64,000 nt of DNA from Agapanthus africanus (lineage: Eukaryota > Streptophyta > Magnoliopsida > Asparagales > Amaryllidaceae). A program made the translations under genes and the position numbers. The notes beneath the pieces are model-generated. The model saw only the letters and a program-made list of their open reading frames with translations. It ran no database searches and was not told the origin of the DNA. This document shows, one piece after another, positions 32,509-45,600 of the stretch; the stretch's first letter is position 1; each line of letters opens with the position of its first letter. The DNA is taken from positions 66,771,396-66,835,395 of the forward strand of contig JASDDO010000016.1 in assembly GCA_030015575.1 (NCBI GenBank), given 5' to 3'.

Positions 32509-35200
32509 TAGTAGATGTTGTATATGTTTTTCACCCATGCTAGTTCAGCCCCCGCTCTGTCGTTAGTTAAGTAACCTAACGGGTGATGACGGGGCCCAGT
32601 GGCGAATGCGGATGGCATATACGTACATTTTATTTTCGTTCTTTTCTGGTGTGATTAATTGATGGAACTGCAATGATTCTGATCAAAGCAAGGAAAATTA
32701 ACATATTTGATGTTGTTTGAACCAATTTTAAAATGATATTACAGACGTTTTCTTTTTCTTTGCATAGCGTTGTTCGGTTATGAATATCCAGCACCTCATT
32801 CGACGAGGCAAGAGCCGAGATCCCTTCACCGGGAGTGGCCTCTTGAGCAAAAGTTTGCGTAAGCGTAATAACTTCACTATAGTCGTTTCTTTTGCTTTGC
32901 ATCGTGGTATTCCGTTAGGAATATCTTGCACCTCATTTGGCGAGGAAAGAGCCAAGATCCCTTCACAGGGTGTGACCTCTTTAGCAAAAGTTTGCGCCAC
33001 TATATATTTGAAAAGCTATCCGGTTCCTTCAACAATATCAAGTTCATTACGTTAAAGGTTTTCGCCAAAAACCAGTCGTAGCCCTCCGTTATTTCAGATA
33101 TGTGTCTACTAGTATTCATGCTATGTGTTTTGACCTTCGCCAAGGCATAGCGTTTGGTAGCTAGTGGATGCTTATCTGTAGCATAGATAGATGCATTAGT
33201 CTAGGGCAGGCGTACAGCTTTTTTGGCCTTTGTCAAGGGCTTGTACGAATGGATCTAGATTAATTTGGATAATGACGGGTTAAACTTGACTTGCAACTTA
33301 TGATGTTTTGGACTTCGTCAAGGTTATAAGCCGCTTGGGGGAAAAACTACATCGGGAGTTTCAAACATACAGGAAACTTGCCAGGCATGCGCATAATTTC
33401 TGGAGTGTAGTGACTTGAGTGGCATCCATCAACTTATCATGCGATGATAGTTGGATCACGATTCCCACTGATGAGTAAGTGCTTCTCCTCCGGTGATTTT
33501 AGATGATCCCAACAAATTCTCCTTTTGGGTTTAGAGAAGAATTCGAGGAAACGGTGGGAGCCATCCTGATTGGATAAAGTGATTAACCATTCTGATCTAG
33601 GTTAGAGTGCACGCTGAGTATTTCTTTTCTCTCCCTTTGGCAGCGACCATGACCTGACCCTAAACTAAAACTCTTGAACCAAGTTAAACGAACCTTCTTA
33701 AAACACTTTGGCTTTTGGATTGTCTCTTAGTTGCATATATCATTGCTACTCTTGCTTTTACCCTTTTGCATTTCTCCAGAACATCCCGTATGACTACGTA
33801 GATCCACATTTATTGGATATGACCATCGTATAGTTATATACGAACTCAAAGAAACTTGTTTTAGATTCGAGGATGGTTTCCGGTTCTGGAGAAGTTGAAT
33901 AGGACTATTCAGTTGTCTTTTCCCTTTACCTTCTCTCAGGTTGCGAGGGCTCCTGGTATTTAGGAGAGTACACATATTACGCTTATTGGATAGTCTTCTT
34001 CCAAACCATAGGCCGGTGCCGAAGCGTAGGGAATGAAGAAAACCAATAAAGCTTAAGTGTGGTGTATAGAAGGTAATAAGTAAAGACATATATAGGGATT
34101 AAATTGAGGGCAAAGAACATTGCAACTACTATCATTCACGACGAAACCGCTTATACCCCTGCCACTCCTTGTTCCCCTTTACTACTCTTCGGAATATTCC
34201 ATATCACTATGAAGATCCACATTTATTGGATAAGCCATCGTATAGTTACATACGAACTTTTAGGAACTTGTTCCAGTTCGAGGATGGATTCTGGTTAAGG
34301 AGAAATAGAATAAATATTATTCAGTTGTCTTTTTCTTTTACCTTCTCTCAGGTTGCGAGGGCTCCTATGATTAGGAGGGTACACCTATTACGCTTATTGG
34401 ACAGTCTTCTTCCAAACCATAGGTTGGTGCCGAACGGTAGGGAAGGAAGAAAACCTTTTAGCCTAAGGGCGGTGTACAGAAGCTAATAAATAAAGACAAA
34501 TAAAGGGATTGGAGAGATGACAAGGAAATATACGGTTACAGTCATGAATCTGGATAATGGAAGAGGCATTACTAGGAATACCCGGCTACCTCTACGAAAC
34601 ATTTTCATGTTTCAGTTTCACTGTGCGATGTTAAATGAGAACTGTTTTCCCAATTGGATTCTAACTCCAGGGTATGTATTTACCAGGTTTGATTCTCACA
34701 TCTGTATGGCGTTAGGGATGCTGAGTGGGAGTAAGATATTGGGAATTTGGTGATTATATCAGAATTCTTTTTAATTGGTGATATTTGAGTAAATCACCTG
34801 GGTTTTGCCTGACGACAAATTTTTGGTTTTGAATATCCATAGTTATGCACTAGTTTCAAACTGATATATCTGTACGTTTATTTAATAAAGTGAGATATAA
34901 CTTTTTGAAATTATGTCTATGACATTTTACCTATATCAGTTGATAGTTAGGTATGGAGCATTCAACAACGGTGTAATTCTTCTTAACCATAGTACAGTTT
35001 TCAACCTACGACGCACAGGGTTAGAGTAATTAAACTCAGGGGACTTATACAAAGTATTGTATGTTGTCCAGTGTCCATTAGGACAAAGGGGTTGGTACTC
35101 GTACTGTATACCGTTTACTCATGACTTCTCTAGTTTTAGACAAGTATTTCGTTGAAATATAAGGTCTAGATATTGAGAAGTTATAGTTATAATAATAAAG
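31592..35200 (+). other. Leader and gag-less internal region of element B (plus copy)
   Basis: No gag or protease frame is recognisable. It contains a (TA)n run at about 32468-32502, a GCCCCCGCTCTGTCGTTAGTT block near 32549, two ~100-bp tandem repeats (32759-32859 and 32895-32996), short inverted repeats CCTT/AAGG near 33133, 33227 and 33315, and a ~390-bp tandem duplication (about 33738-34120 and 34121-34510). The same blocks occur in the same order on the minus strand at 40700-44454. Confidence 0.65.
32468..32502. repeat. (TA)n microsatellite
   Basis: An uninterrupted TA dinucleotide run in the element B leader. The minus-strand B copy has a shorter, broken version at about 43317-43338. 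Confidence 0.9.
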
Positions 35201-36564
35201 TAGAGAGCCATTTGTTGCGAGTATCAGGATTCTTCAAACTGATCGAAGATGTAGATACTTGTGTAAGGTATTCCATTGATAGTAATGGTTTTGAGAACTT
35301 GCTTCTCTTTCAGGTTACTCATATATGGATGCACTGCTAGTTGAGTAATGTTGATTGGCCTCCTTCCATTTGGTTGATATGCACTAGAGACAGCTGCATG
35401 TTTTCGAATCTGGTTCCAATTAAATTAGTGCCTTTGTTTCTATATGGTATATAGAATGGTGTCGTATCTTAACGATGTTTAGGTATAAGGAGTTGTCCGG
35501 CTGATACTTAAAACAAAAATCTGGACGAACTCAAGGCACGTTTCAGTAATGGCAGTTTATGGGTCATCCCGGGCTTTGATGAGGGTTAACTTTCTACCAT
35601 CTGGAAGATCAATAGATATATCGTTCTTGACTCACCACAGTTTTAGTAAAATGGATTCTTTTCAGAAAACATAAGTGGGAGTATGGTAGAACTGGAAGTA
35701 ATTCCAGAACCACAAACGATTACTGAAAACTTAATAGAACCTAAAGATTCAATTGATTTCGACATTCCATTAGCCACTCCGCAGATATGGTGGGTAACCT
35801 CAGGCACCCGAGAGGTACTTCAGTCTTCTCAGAGACGGTGACAGGGAGGTTCTTGTTTACCCAGACTTGCCATTGCTATTGTTCTTGATTATGAGACCCG
35901 GCAGGAGGATGCGTATAGCGTCGTTCTAAACTAGCTTTAGAAGTGCACGAGTATGTGACTCTGCCATAGTGTTTTTGTAGTCAGTGGGAGCAGAGGAAGC
36001 ATAGTTGACAAGTAGCTTGTGTCTATTTATAGACTCAAGCAGATATAACAGAGATAGATCATCTATTTTTGATGTGACAGTCATAAGTTTTGACCTCATC
36101 AGAATAAGAGATGGATCTGGTAAGAAGGTAGTAGGATGTGATGCCCTAGTATTTGGATGATATGCACCTTACAGGAAGTGAAATTCCTATACTATGATCG
36201 GTTATAGTGTGGTTGTCACAAAGTTGTTTCTCCACATAGGATATGGATATAATATCAGTTTTTCTGGTTACTTGATCTATGGTTTTAGATCTAGATTTGG
36301 GAAGTGTCCCAATCTGGGTACTTTGACATTATTCTAAAGGTGTTTTAGAATGGTTGAATCCTGGCATGGTGGTGTATCTGCAGGTGATGGAGTCACCATC
36401 TCTAAAGAGATGTCTTCTAGACTGATGAAGAGAGGGATTTGCATGATAGGCATATCACTTGCTTAGACAATTGAGTCAATCATGAGATGTCAAGTACAAC
36501 ACAAGATATTGTTTTTGCACCAGCCGCAATAAACATATATTAATCCAATCCTGGAGAAACATTG
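35200..36564 (+). pseudogene. Element B pol relic (integrase to RT region)
   Basis: Heavily broken. The segment at about 35670-35770 aligns with the linker of copia C (ELEEIPEPQ and LVEPEGS motifs; here read through frameshifts). Later parts match the RT/RNase H relic of the minus B copy (38763-40400). The relic ends at GAGAAACATTG, where a family D end is inserted. Confidence 0.6.
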
Positions 36565-36742
36565 TGTCATGACCCGAAATATTAGCTTGTGACCAGCACT
36601 TGAATCACGCAACGTCTAAAGGCGTAATGGAATTCAAGTAAGTTGAAACCCAGAAATCTAAACCCTTTTAAGAAAATAAAAGAGGTGAAGTTTCGAAATA
36701 AAGGTATAATGAAATCAAGTTTTCTTAAATGCATGGAAAAAG
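36565..36742. repeat. Family D terminal fragment (TGTCATGACCCGAAA...)
   Basis: About 178 bp matching the reverse complement of 8945-9125, including the ACCCAGAAATCTAAACC block. It lies between the truncated plus B element and the start of the minus B LTR, so B inserted into D after D inserted into B. Confidence 0.7.
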
Positions 36743-38747
36743 TGTTGGGTTACGGCAACGCCCCGGCCATCAAAACGCGGAACAAAAATTTCTAAACTGG
36801 CGCTACCATTACCCGAATCCCGGATCGACCTTAAACCCCAAACTAACAAGCTAAACTAAGAGTTAGAATCGTTATACCGAGTTGATTCGTGTCCTTCGGT
36901 CTTCATTCCAAGCTCCTAGTGGTTCGTTGATGTGGTTTAGTTGCCGGTCTTCCTTCATCTCCGATGATCCACTTGAGGGAAACGGTGGAAGCTCCAGCCT
37001 CGACAAACGAGGCAACCGATTCTCCAAAGTTGCTAGCGATGGAGAGTGGGGGTGTATGAAAATGTCACTACCATTTTCTCTCAATTCATATGCTCATGGG
37101 AGCAACCATAGAAGATGAATGGGGTGATGAAACTTTGGCATGAGGCAACAAAAAATGGCTAAGTCTTTTTTGTTTAGCATGAGAGAGTGGGGAGTGCAAG
37201 TGTAATACTCAACAAAATGAAATCAATCCCCACAATGAAGTGGCCGGCCCCCCTCTCTCATCCCCACAAAAAATCATTTTCTTTTTCCAATTAAACAAAG
37301 CAAACCATACCTCAAAGTACATGTTTTGACCCATTCCTAAAGTCATGTCACCTTTTTCCACCTCATTAATAAAACAAATGAATTTCCATAAATGGAAAAT
37401 CATATAAATGAGGTGGCATCTTCTAGAAGCTATTCCGTATAAAATACGTAATACTTCCCGGTACATGTATCGCAATACATATACGCGTATTCGTACGAAA
37501 ATACGAATAGCCGAGAGAGAAAACGAATAGTGAACAATAATATTAGAATACATATATACGTATGTAAATTATTAAATCAAAACCTGATATAATAATCCGG
37601 CTTAATCCTAAGCCGCTAGTATTATCAACCGTCCGATTAAAGCCTGCGCAGCATGTGCACATATTTAATCGGACACCTGTATGCACCAACATACGCTATG
37701 TACACCATATCGCCTGAACTGTGAAAACCCTATTTGTGGGACTCTAAAGACTCGTCAATACGCTCGTAGTGGGTTTAACTACAAGCACATCAACGGCACT
37801 AGCTATACGTAACGGCTACCCAGGTATTGAGCGAAAGGGAGGCCGACGAGCAAACTCATACAGAACCCCTACTGAGCCTGACAGTGACAATATCCGTACA
37901 GTCCGGTCTGTTCATCTAAGAGTATCGCATATTGAGTCTAAGGGGGTAGATAAAGTCAGACCCCTAACAACGCGACATTTAGTGTCGGCATGAAACCCAT
38001 CACCACCTGAGAAACCATCGATCCTGGATCGGTAGTTCTCATCTACCGTGGCATGGATTTAGGGTGATGGTCATTCGTACACAATGCGACATCAACCACC
38101 AATACAGGGAGAGACGAATCCCCGACGATCCGATCATTGCCCCCATGTGGCTCGGGACTGTACCCAACTAAAACCTGTTTGTACGACTCCTTTGAGCCAT
38201 GAAAAGGTAGTAATCAAATCACAGTGGGAACTCACACGAGACAAATGACGATCTCAGGTCGACAGACTAACCTGTACATATGTCACCTGGGAACTGCTAT
38301 CTGACAATAGGTATAATACCAACTAGCTGGTTCCCGGTGAGTCCGTCCAGTGTCTTCATAACCCAATGAGCACATGTATACTATCTTAGGTGAACAAACT
38401 AACACCGATGGCTTGTGGGACCTGGCCACCGCCCCTCGTTGGGGTCTCGATCAGTATACACAAGTCTACACTGGAGTATCGATGCCCGGTCTCGATACTC
38501 ATACGACTAGGGACATTTAAGGATGTGCTTATAGACCCCAGCTCCCACATATATGATCGCCATCATAATGCTGGCTGTCAAGCAAGAATCCTATGGGCTC
38601 TATCAACATATACATGATGATAAAGACAAACCAGATAGTATACTATCATCTTAAGTAAGACTGTTCTATCGGTATAGGTCCTCACTCAATCATCACAATC
38701 ACAAGTCCGCAACTATGATAATTTCCTTGAGGGCATTATAGCCAACA
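36743..38747 (-). repeat. Family B 3' LTR (2005 bp)
   Basis: Starts TGTTGGCTATAATGCCC at 38747 and ends GCCGTAACCCAACA at 36743 in element orientation. It matches 13762-15784 on the opposite strand. No genes. Confidence 0.82.
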
Positions 38748-38762
38748 ATCTCCCACTTGCAC
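38748..38762 (-). promoter_or_regulatory. Polypurine tract of element B
   Basis: GTGCAAGTGGGAGAT on the minus strand, directly before the LTR start. Confidence 0.8.
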
Positions 38763-40700
38763 TTAAGGCCAATTATTGCGATGTCGCATACTCACAGCCT
38801 ATGTGATACCGAGCACCCAGCTTCTCTACTAATCAGTTTCGCAAAGCCCGTTTGCAAAAATGATTGCGTTTGAGAAATAGCCTCAGTGAGTGGATCCGCT
38901 CCAATGTTTCTTCCTGTATCTCTCTTAATCTGAACTTCGCGGAGAAAGCTATCTTCCGAAATGAGCAATACCTGTCTTAGAATTTGTCTGGATATCTGAT
39001 GGTACCCAGTTCATAAATGAACTCCAAATCCAGCAAACTTCTTAGACTGTATCGTCCACTAAATTTAATCAGTATCCTACGCCATGCCTTTCCTCAGTAT
39101 TCGCTTGGACCACCTGTCCAACATACTGTCCCTCAAAAAAGGGAAAATATATAACTCTGACGTCACTCTATCATCCAGGTCACCTTGGAAGCTTGAAATG
39201 ATAACCGTCTCCTGAAGGAAGCTGCCGTTACCATATCCCTAGAACATCCATTTATGTTCATAACTGCTTCCCAACGTTTCTCCAGGATTAGATTAATATA
39301 TCTGCTTATTGCAGCTAGTGCAAAAACAACATCTGGTGTGGTACTTAACATTTCATGATTAACTCAATTGCTTAAGCAAGTGATATGCTAATCATGCAGA
39401 TCCCTCTCCCCTTTAGTCTGTAAGACACCTTTAGAGAGGGTGACTCCATCATCTGCAGGTACACCACCATGCCAAGAGTCGTCCATTTAATGTCAAAGTA
39501 CCCAGATTAGGGTACTTCCCAAATCTAGATCTAAAAACATAGATCTAGTAACCAGAAACCCTAATATTATATCCATATCCTATATGGAGAAACAACTTTG
39601 TGGCAACCACAGTATAACCGATCGTAGTATAGGAATATATCTTCCTAATAAGTGCATGTCATCCTAAATACCAGGACATCACACCCTACTACCCTCTCAC
39701 CAGATCCATCTCCTATTCTGATGAGTTCAAGACCTATGACTGTCACGTAAAAATAGATGATCTATTTCCACTATACCTGCTTTAGTAAATAAATAAATAT
39801 AAGCTACTTGTCCTCTATGCTTCCGCTGCTCCCACTGACTACAACAACCCTGTGGCAGATTCATATATACGTACACTTCCAAAACTAGTTTAGAACGATG
39901 CTATACTCATCCTCCTGCCGGGTCTTATAGTCTAGAACAGTAGCAATGGCAAGTCTGGGTAAACAAGAACCTCCCTATCACCGTCTCTGAGAAGACCAAT
40001 GTACCTCTCGGGTGCTTGAGGTTACCCACCAAATCTGTGGAGTGGCTAATAGAACGTCGAAAATAATTGAATCCTTAGGTTCTATTAAATCTTCAGTAAT
40101 CATTTGTGGTTCTGGAATCACTTCCAGTTCTACCATACTACCACTTTTGTTTTCTGAAAAAAAATCCATTTTACTAAAACTGTGGTGAGTCAAGAACAAT
40201 ATAAATATTGATCTTCCTGATGGTAGAAAGTTATCCCTCGTCAAGCCCGGGATAACCCACGAACAACCATTACTAAAACATGCCTTGAGTTTATCCGGAT
40301 TCTGGTTTTAAGCATCAGCCGGACAATTCCCTATACCTTAATATCGTTAAGATATAAATTGATTCTATATATATCTAATATAGAAACAAAAGCTCTAATT
40401 TAATTGGAACCAGATTCAAAATCATGCAGCTATCTCCTGTGCATATCAACCAAATGGAAGGAGGTCAATCAGCATTAGACATCTAGGAGTGCATCCATAT
40501 ATGAGTAACCCGAAAGAGAAGCAAGTTCTCAAAACCATTACTATCAATGGAATACCAAACACAAGTATCTACATCTTCGACTTCCTCGAAGAATCTTGAT
40601 ACTTCCAACAAATGGTTCTCTACTTTATTCTTATACCTATAACTTCTCAAAATCTGGACCATGCATTTCAACGAAATACCTGTATAAAATAAGAGAAGTC
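38763..40700 (-). pseudogene. Element B pol relic (RNase H, RT, integrase end)
   Basis: The best-preserved piece (39978-40244) reads SMVELEVIPEPQ and LIEPKDS, which align with IELEEIPEPQ and LVEPEGS of copia C just before its RT. Between there and the polypurine tract, RT and RNase H relics such as the one near 39290-39340 follow colinearly but with many stops. A relic at 40483-40671 aligns with 35220-35340 of the plus copy. Confidence 0.65.
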
Positions 40701-43700
40701 ATGAGTAAACAGAATATAGTACAAGTACCAAGCCCATTTTCCTAATGGACACTGGACAACATACAATACTTTGTATAAGTCCCTTGAGTTCAATAACTCA
40801 AACCCTGTGCGTCGTAGGTTGAAAAACTGTACTATGCTTAAGAAGAATTATACTGCTGTTGAATGCACCTTACCCAATCACCAACTGATATAGGTAAATG
40901 TCATGGACATTATTTCAAAAAGTTATATCTTACTTTATAAAATAAATGTACAGATATATCAGTTTGAAACAGGTGCATAACAACGGATATTCAAAACCAA
41001 ATATTTGCCATCCGGCAAAATCCAGATGATTTCCTCAAATATCACCAATTGCAACGAATTTCGATATAATGAGGATCTAATCACCTAATTCACAATATCT
41101 CACTCCCTCTCACCATATGTAATAATATACAAATGTGAGAAATTGATCTGGTAAATACATACCCTGGAGTTAGATTCCAATTGGGAAAACAGTTTTCAAT
41201 TAACATCGCACAGTCAGACTGAAACATGAAAATGTTTCTAAAGGGTTAACTGGTATTCCTAGTAACGCCCCTTCCACTATCCTGATTCACGACAGTAACC
41301 ATATACTTATCTTCCCTCACTGCAATCCCTTTATTATATCTTTACTTATTACCTTCATCCACCTCCTTTACGCTAATTGGTTTTCTTCATTCCCTACGTT
41401 TCGGCACCAGCCAATGGTTTTGAAGAAGACTATCCAATAAGCTCAATAGGCATACTCTCATTATTCTAGGAGCCCTCGCAACCTGAGAGAAGGTAAAAAG
41501 AAAAGACATCTAAATAATCCTATCCAATTTCTCTTGAACCGGAAACCATCCTCGAATCTGGAACGAATTCCTTCGAGTTCGTATTTAACTATACGATGGC
41601 ATAACCAATGGAAGTGGATATCCGTAGTGATACGGAGTGTTCTAGAGAAAAGCAAAGTGGATGTAAGAGTGGCAGGGGTATACACGGTCTTTGTCGTGAA
41701 TGATGGTGATCGCAATTTCCTTTTCCATTATTCTAATCCCTTTATATGCCTTTACTTTCTGTACACCATAGTTAAGCTTGTTAGTTTTCTTCCTTCCCTA
41801 CCGTTCAGCACCTGCCTATGGTCTGGAGGAAGACAATCCAATAAGTTCAATAGGTATACCCTCTCCTAATCCTAGGAGCCCTCGCAACCTGAGAAAATGT
41901 AAAGAGAAAAGACAACCGAATAATCCTATTCAATCTCTCCAGAACCAGAATCCATCCTCGAAAAAGTTCCTTCGAGTTCGTATGTAACTATACAATGGAT
42001 TTATCCAATGGAAGTGGATGTTCGTAGTGATACGAGGTGTTCTGGAGAAATGTAAAGGTGATATAGAAGTGGCAATGATGTACGCGACACCGTGACATTC
42101 CAAAAGTCAAAGTATTTTAAGAAGGATCGGTTAACTTGGTTTCATGAATTTTAGTCAAAGGTCGGGTCATAGTCGCAGCCAGAGAGAGAGAGAGAGAAAA
42201 GAAACACTCAGTGTGCACTCTAACCTAGATCAGAATGGTTAATCATTTTATCTAATCTGGATGGCTCCCACTGTTTCCTCGAATTCTCCTCCAAACCCAA
42301 AAGGAGAATTTGTCGGAATCACCCGAGGAGTAATCCTACACATCAGTTGGAATCGGGATCCGACTATCATCGCATGATAACTTGATGGAAGCCACTCAAG
42401 TCACCACACTCCAGAAGGTATGCGCATGCCTGGTAAGTTTCATGTATGTTTGAAACTCCCGGTGTGTGTTTTTACCCCTAGGACCAAAGTGACCTTGACA
42501 ATGCCAACATATTAAAGAGTCCTAGTCAAGTTCAACCCGTCATTATCTTGATTGCATTAAACCCACCCGTACGAGTCCTTGACAATGCCAACATAACTGT
42601 ATGACTGTCCTAACCAATCCACATATCCATGCGACAGAAAAGCATTACAGAGCTACCGAACACTATGCCTCGGCAATGCGCGACATACGTAGCACGAATA
42701 CTAAGCAATACTAATCTGAAATGGAGGGATATGACTGGTTTTTGGCGAAAAATCTTTAACGTAATGAACTTGATATCGTTGAAGGAATCCAAGTGGTTTT
42801 ACAAATATATAGTAGCCAAAACTTTTGCTAAAGAGGTCACTCCCGGTGAAGGGATCTCGACTTTTTCCATATAGAATGAGGTGCAGGATATTCCAAACTG
42901 AATACCACGATGCAAAGGAAAAACAATCAAATATAGTGAAGTTATTACGTTGACGCAAACTTTTACTCAAGGGGGCACTCCTGATGAAGGGATATCGGCC
43001 CTTGTCTCGTCGAATGAGCTGCTGAATATTCAAACTGAATACCGCTGTAGAAAGCAAAAGAGAACGTCTGTAATGTCAGTTTTTAAAAAACTTGGTTCCA
43101 ACAACATCATATGTATAGGTTTGTTTTATCCTTGCATTGATAAGAATCAATACAGTCCCATCAATTAATCACACTAGAAAAGAACGAAAATACATTACGT
43201 ACGTATATGCCATCCGCATTCGCCACTGGGTCCCGTCATCACCCTTTAGGTTACTTAACTAACGACAGAGCGGGGACTGGACTAGCGCAGGTGCAAAACA
43301 TATCCAACATCTACTAGTATATATATAAATATATATAACAATCATCCCAGGCATGATATAAAGCAACATCACATAAACATCACAGAAACAACACAGAATG
43401 GTGGATAATCTGGAGCCCCGGGTTTCACTTGAGCCGCAAGTGAGACCCGGCGTTCCCTGTCATGTGGATAACCTGTGCAATGAAAACATAGACCCCTACG
43501 AGCGCGACAAGTTACCCGCAAAACCAGAAGCGAGGCAGCCCCTTCAGCAACGTGAATGGGCCACCCAGCACTTCACGGAATCCGGTAACTTGAGCACCCC
43601 TCCTGGGTCAACCTATACCCCCTACGAGTGCGGCGAATAGCTCTCCAATTCTAGAGTAAGGTCCCCTCTATCTCAACGTCATGTGATGTGGACCAGTTGC

Positions 43701-44454
43701 CCTCTAGAACCCAGCTATCCGTGCACTCCACCGCGGGGTAATCCTAGTACAGAAAAAAATAATATACAAGGGTGACATCGACCTCAACCCGATCATGCCA
43801 CAAAAAGAATAATATACAAACTGGCAGTGACGGCAGTCCACATGTCGGACGCTCGCCCCGCAATATCAAATGTACAAATGAAATTAAACTGTACTAACAT
43901 TGCACCATAGCTATCCACCACGACGATCCAACCAACATCACAGCACAACACAGAACATCAACGTGAATGTCACGTTCGCAAACCCGTCTAAAAGACATAT
44001 AGCAATTATACGAGTTGTACCGATCGAGTGACATTCATGGTCGTAGATAATAATGTATGTACTGATATTAACATTTAAACAGTGTTAAAACAATGACTTC
44101 AAAACACCCCAAATAGCCCACGAACAACTGATAACAAAATATCAAAAATGGGCAAAATAAACAATACCACCGCACCAAGTTTCCAGAGACCAAACCATAC
44201 CCAAAAAACGAAGCCCAAATACCCTCATATGGCCGGCCTCCCCGGTTTTTCAAGCAATGTGCTTGGCCCAATTTGCATGGAATGGGTTCGTGTTTGGGGT
44301 ATGGTCAAGTGGTCATGTAAGAAGTCTTCTGCACATGTTTGCAAAATTTTTTGAACACTTTGAAAATCGACAGAGAACAGAAACTGCAGTGCATCGTTTC
44401 AGGACTGTTAGGATTTCGACACTTTAACATTGTCTAAACTATCTAGCTAAGGGT
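40701..44454 (-). other. Leader and gag-less internal region of element B (minus copy)
   Basis: Contains a tandem duplication (about 41461-41770 and 41780-42080), an AG-rich run at 42180-42200, the paired ~100-bp leader repeats (42825-43070), the AACGACAGAGCGGGG block near 43261 and a region near 43380-43760 with several CCCGG-rich segments. No coding frame was identified. Confidence 0.6.
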
Positions 44455-44467
44455 GGCTCTGATAACA
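44455..44467 (-). promoter_or_regulatory. Primer-binding site of element B (minus copy)
   Basis: TGTTATCAGAGCC on the minus strand abuts the LTR. It differs from the initiator-Met tRNA complement TGGTATCAGAGCC at one base. Confidence 0.8.
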
Positions 44468-44742
44468 TGTTGGGTTACGGCAGTGCCCCGGTCATCAAAA
44501 CCCGGCCAAAATGCGGAACAAAATTTCTAAACTGGCGCTACCATTACCCGAATCCCGGATCGACCTTAAAACCTAAACTAACAAGCTAAACTAAGAGTTA
44601 GAATCGTTATACCGAGTTGATCCGTATCCTTCGGTCTTCATTCCAAGCTCCTAGTGGTTCGTTGATGTGGTTTGATTGCCGGTTTTCCTTCATCTCCGAT
44701 GATCCACCTGAGGGAAATGGTGCAAGCTCCAGCCTTGATTGA
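44468..44742 (-). repeat. Family B 5' LTR, terminal 275 bp
   Basis: Matches 36743-37010 until AGCTCCAGCCTTGATTGA, where Athila LTR sequence begins (TGTAAAAAATTG at 44743). The remainder should lie beyond the Athila element, outside the window. Confidence 0.8.
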
Positions 44743-45600
44743 TGTAAAAAATTGTGTTTGTAGTTAACCGTAATCAATAACGGTGTCGCGCGTAGCTAGA
44801 CCGAGATGAGTACGGGTCGTCCTCTGGGAAACGTGGAACCTTTTACTCTTACTTTAGACGTGTTGAGAAAGAGAGGAGGGATAAAGAATATTGTAGAATG
44901 GTTGTAGGATCTAGATCTGCGTTAAACACGGATGCAAAATATATATCTAGATTAACTACGGATGTAAGTTTATATAAGAAGAGGGCTTGTAGGGTTCATT
45001 AAGATTTAGTAGTTATGGATGATAAATTAAAAATTACTCTTTCTATCCTTTAATAGATTTAAAACTAGAACGACAGTGATGCATGTAGATTAGGGTTTTT
45101 GGAGGGAAAAGGAATCCCACTCTTAACCCCTATCTCGACACGGAACTCCGTTCATATCTAGCCTTTACCAAAACAATCATTAATCTAATCTCTAATGGCG
45201 GTCGAGACTAACAATGAATTGGTAGCGCGCCCGATTAGGATGTTAATGATTGTTTTGATAAAGTTTATAAACTTTATAGGACGTAAAAAGAGTTTAAGTA
45301 TTTTCATCATCCATTAACCTACCCCAATCCTACGAACCCTAACAAGCAGAGAATTACTCGCGCATGTTAGGAGAAGAAGAGATGGAGAGAGAATTCATAT
45401 TGAAACTACAAAGGAATAGAATAAGAAAAAGAACTACCTTTATTAATCAACAAAACTTCATTACACTTTGTTTCCTTAGAAAATGATTACAAATACTAGT
45501 TTACTTCTCGATCTCTTCTAAGGAGGTAGATGAAACGTTGATGATCAGCCTGGATGCGTGAGCCGTCATGGACTTCGTGATCTCGTCGACTTGATGATTT
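44743..45600 (-). repeat. Athila 3' LTR, R-U5 part
   Basis: The terminal 858 bp of the LTR, ending at 44743 (plus strand TGTAAAAAATTG). The upstream piece continues at 55945-56526 after copia A. It carries the GTACGGG/CCCGTAC region shared with the plus Athila. The last five bases, GATTT (45596-45600), are one copy of the copia A target duplication. Confidence 0.75.

Larger units (their letters stand above)
13762..36564 (+). mobile_element. Ty1/copia element B, plus strand, split by nested insertions and lacking its 3' end
   Basis: The parts are a 5' LTR (13762-15784), a primer site, leader 15785-16022, an inserted solo LTR (16028-31586), the rest of the leader and pol relics 31592-36564, then interruption by a family D scrap. 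It is colinear with the minus-strand B element at 36743-44742. The leader on the two sides of the solo LTR matches that copy without a gap. No gag or intact pol frame is visible. Confidence 0.75.
36743..44742 (-). mobile_element. Ty1/copia element B, minus strand, 5' LTR cut by an Athila insertion
   Basis: 3' LTR 36743-38747, polypurine tract 38748-38762, internal region to 44454, primer site 44455-44467, and the first 275 bp of the 5' LTR to 44742. The internal region is 5.7 kb with no intact frame. LTR ends are TGTTGGC...AACCCAACA in element orientation. Confidence 0.8.

Noticed and set aside
32630..33055. Opposed ~90-codon frames in the element B leader
   Set aside because: Both strands are open because of the duplicated ~100-bp repeat. 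The frames are not kept in the B(-) or A copies.
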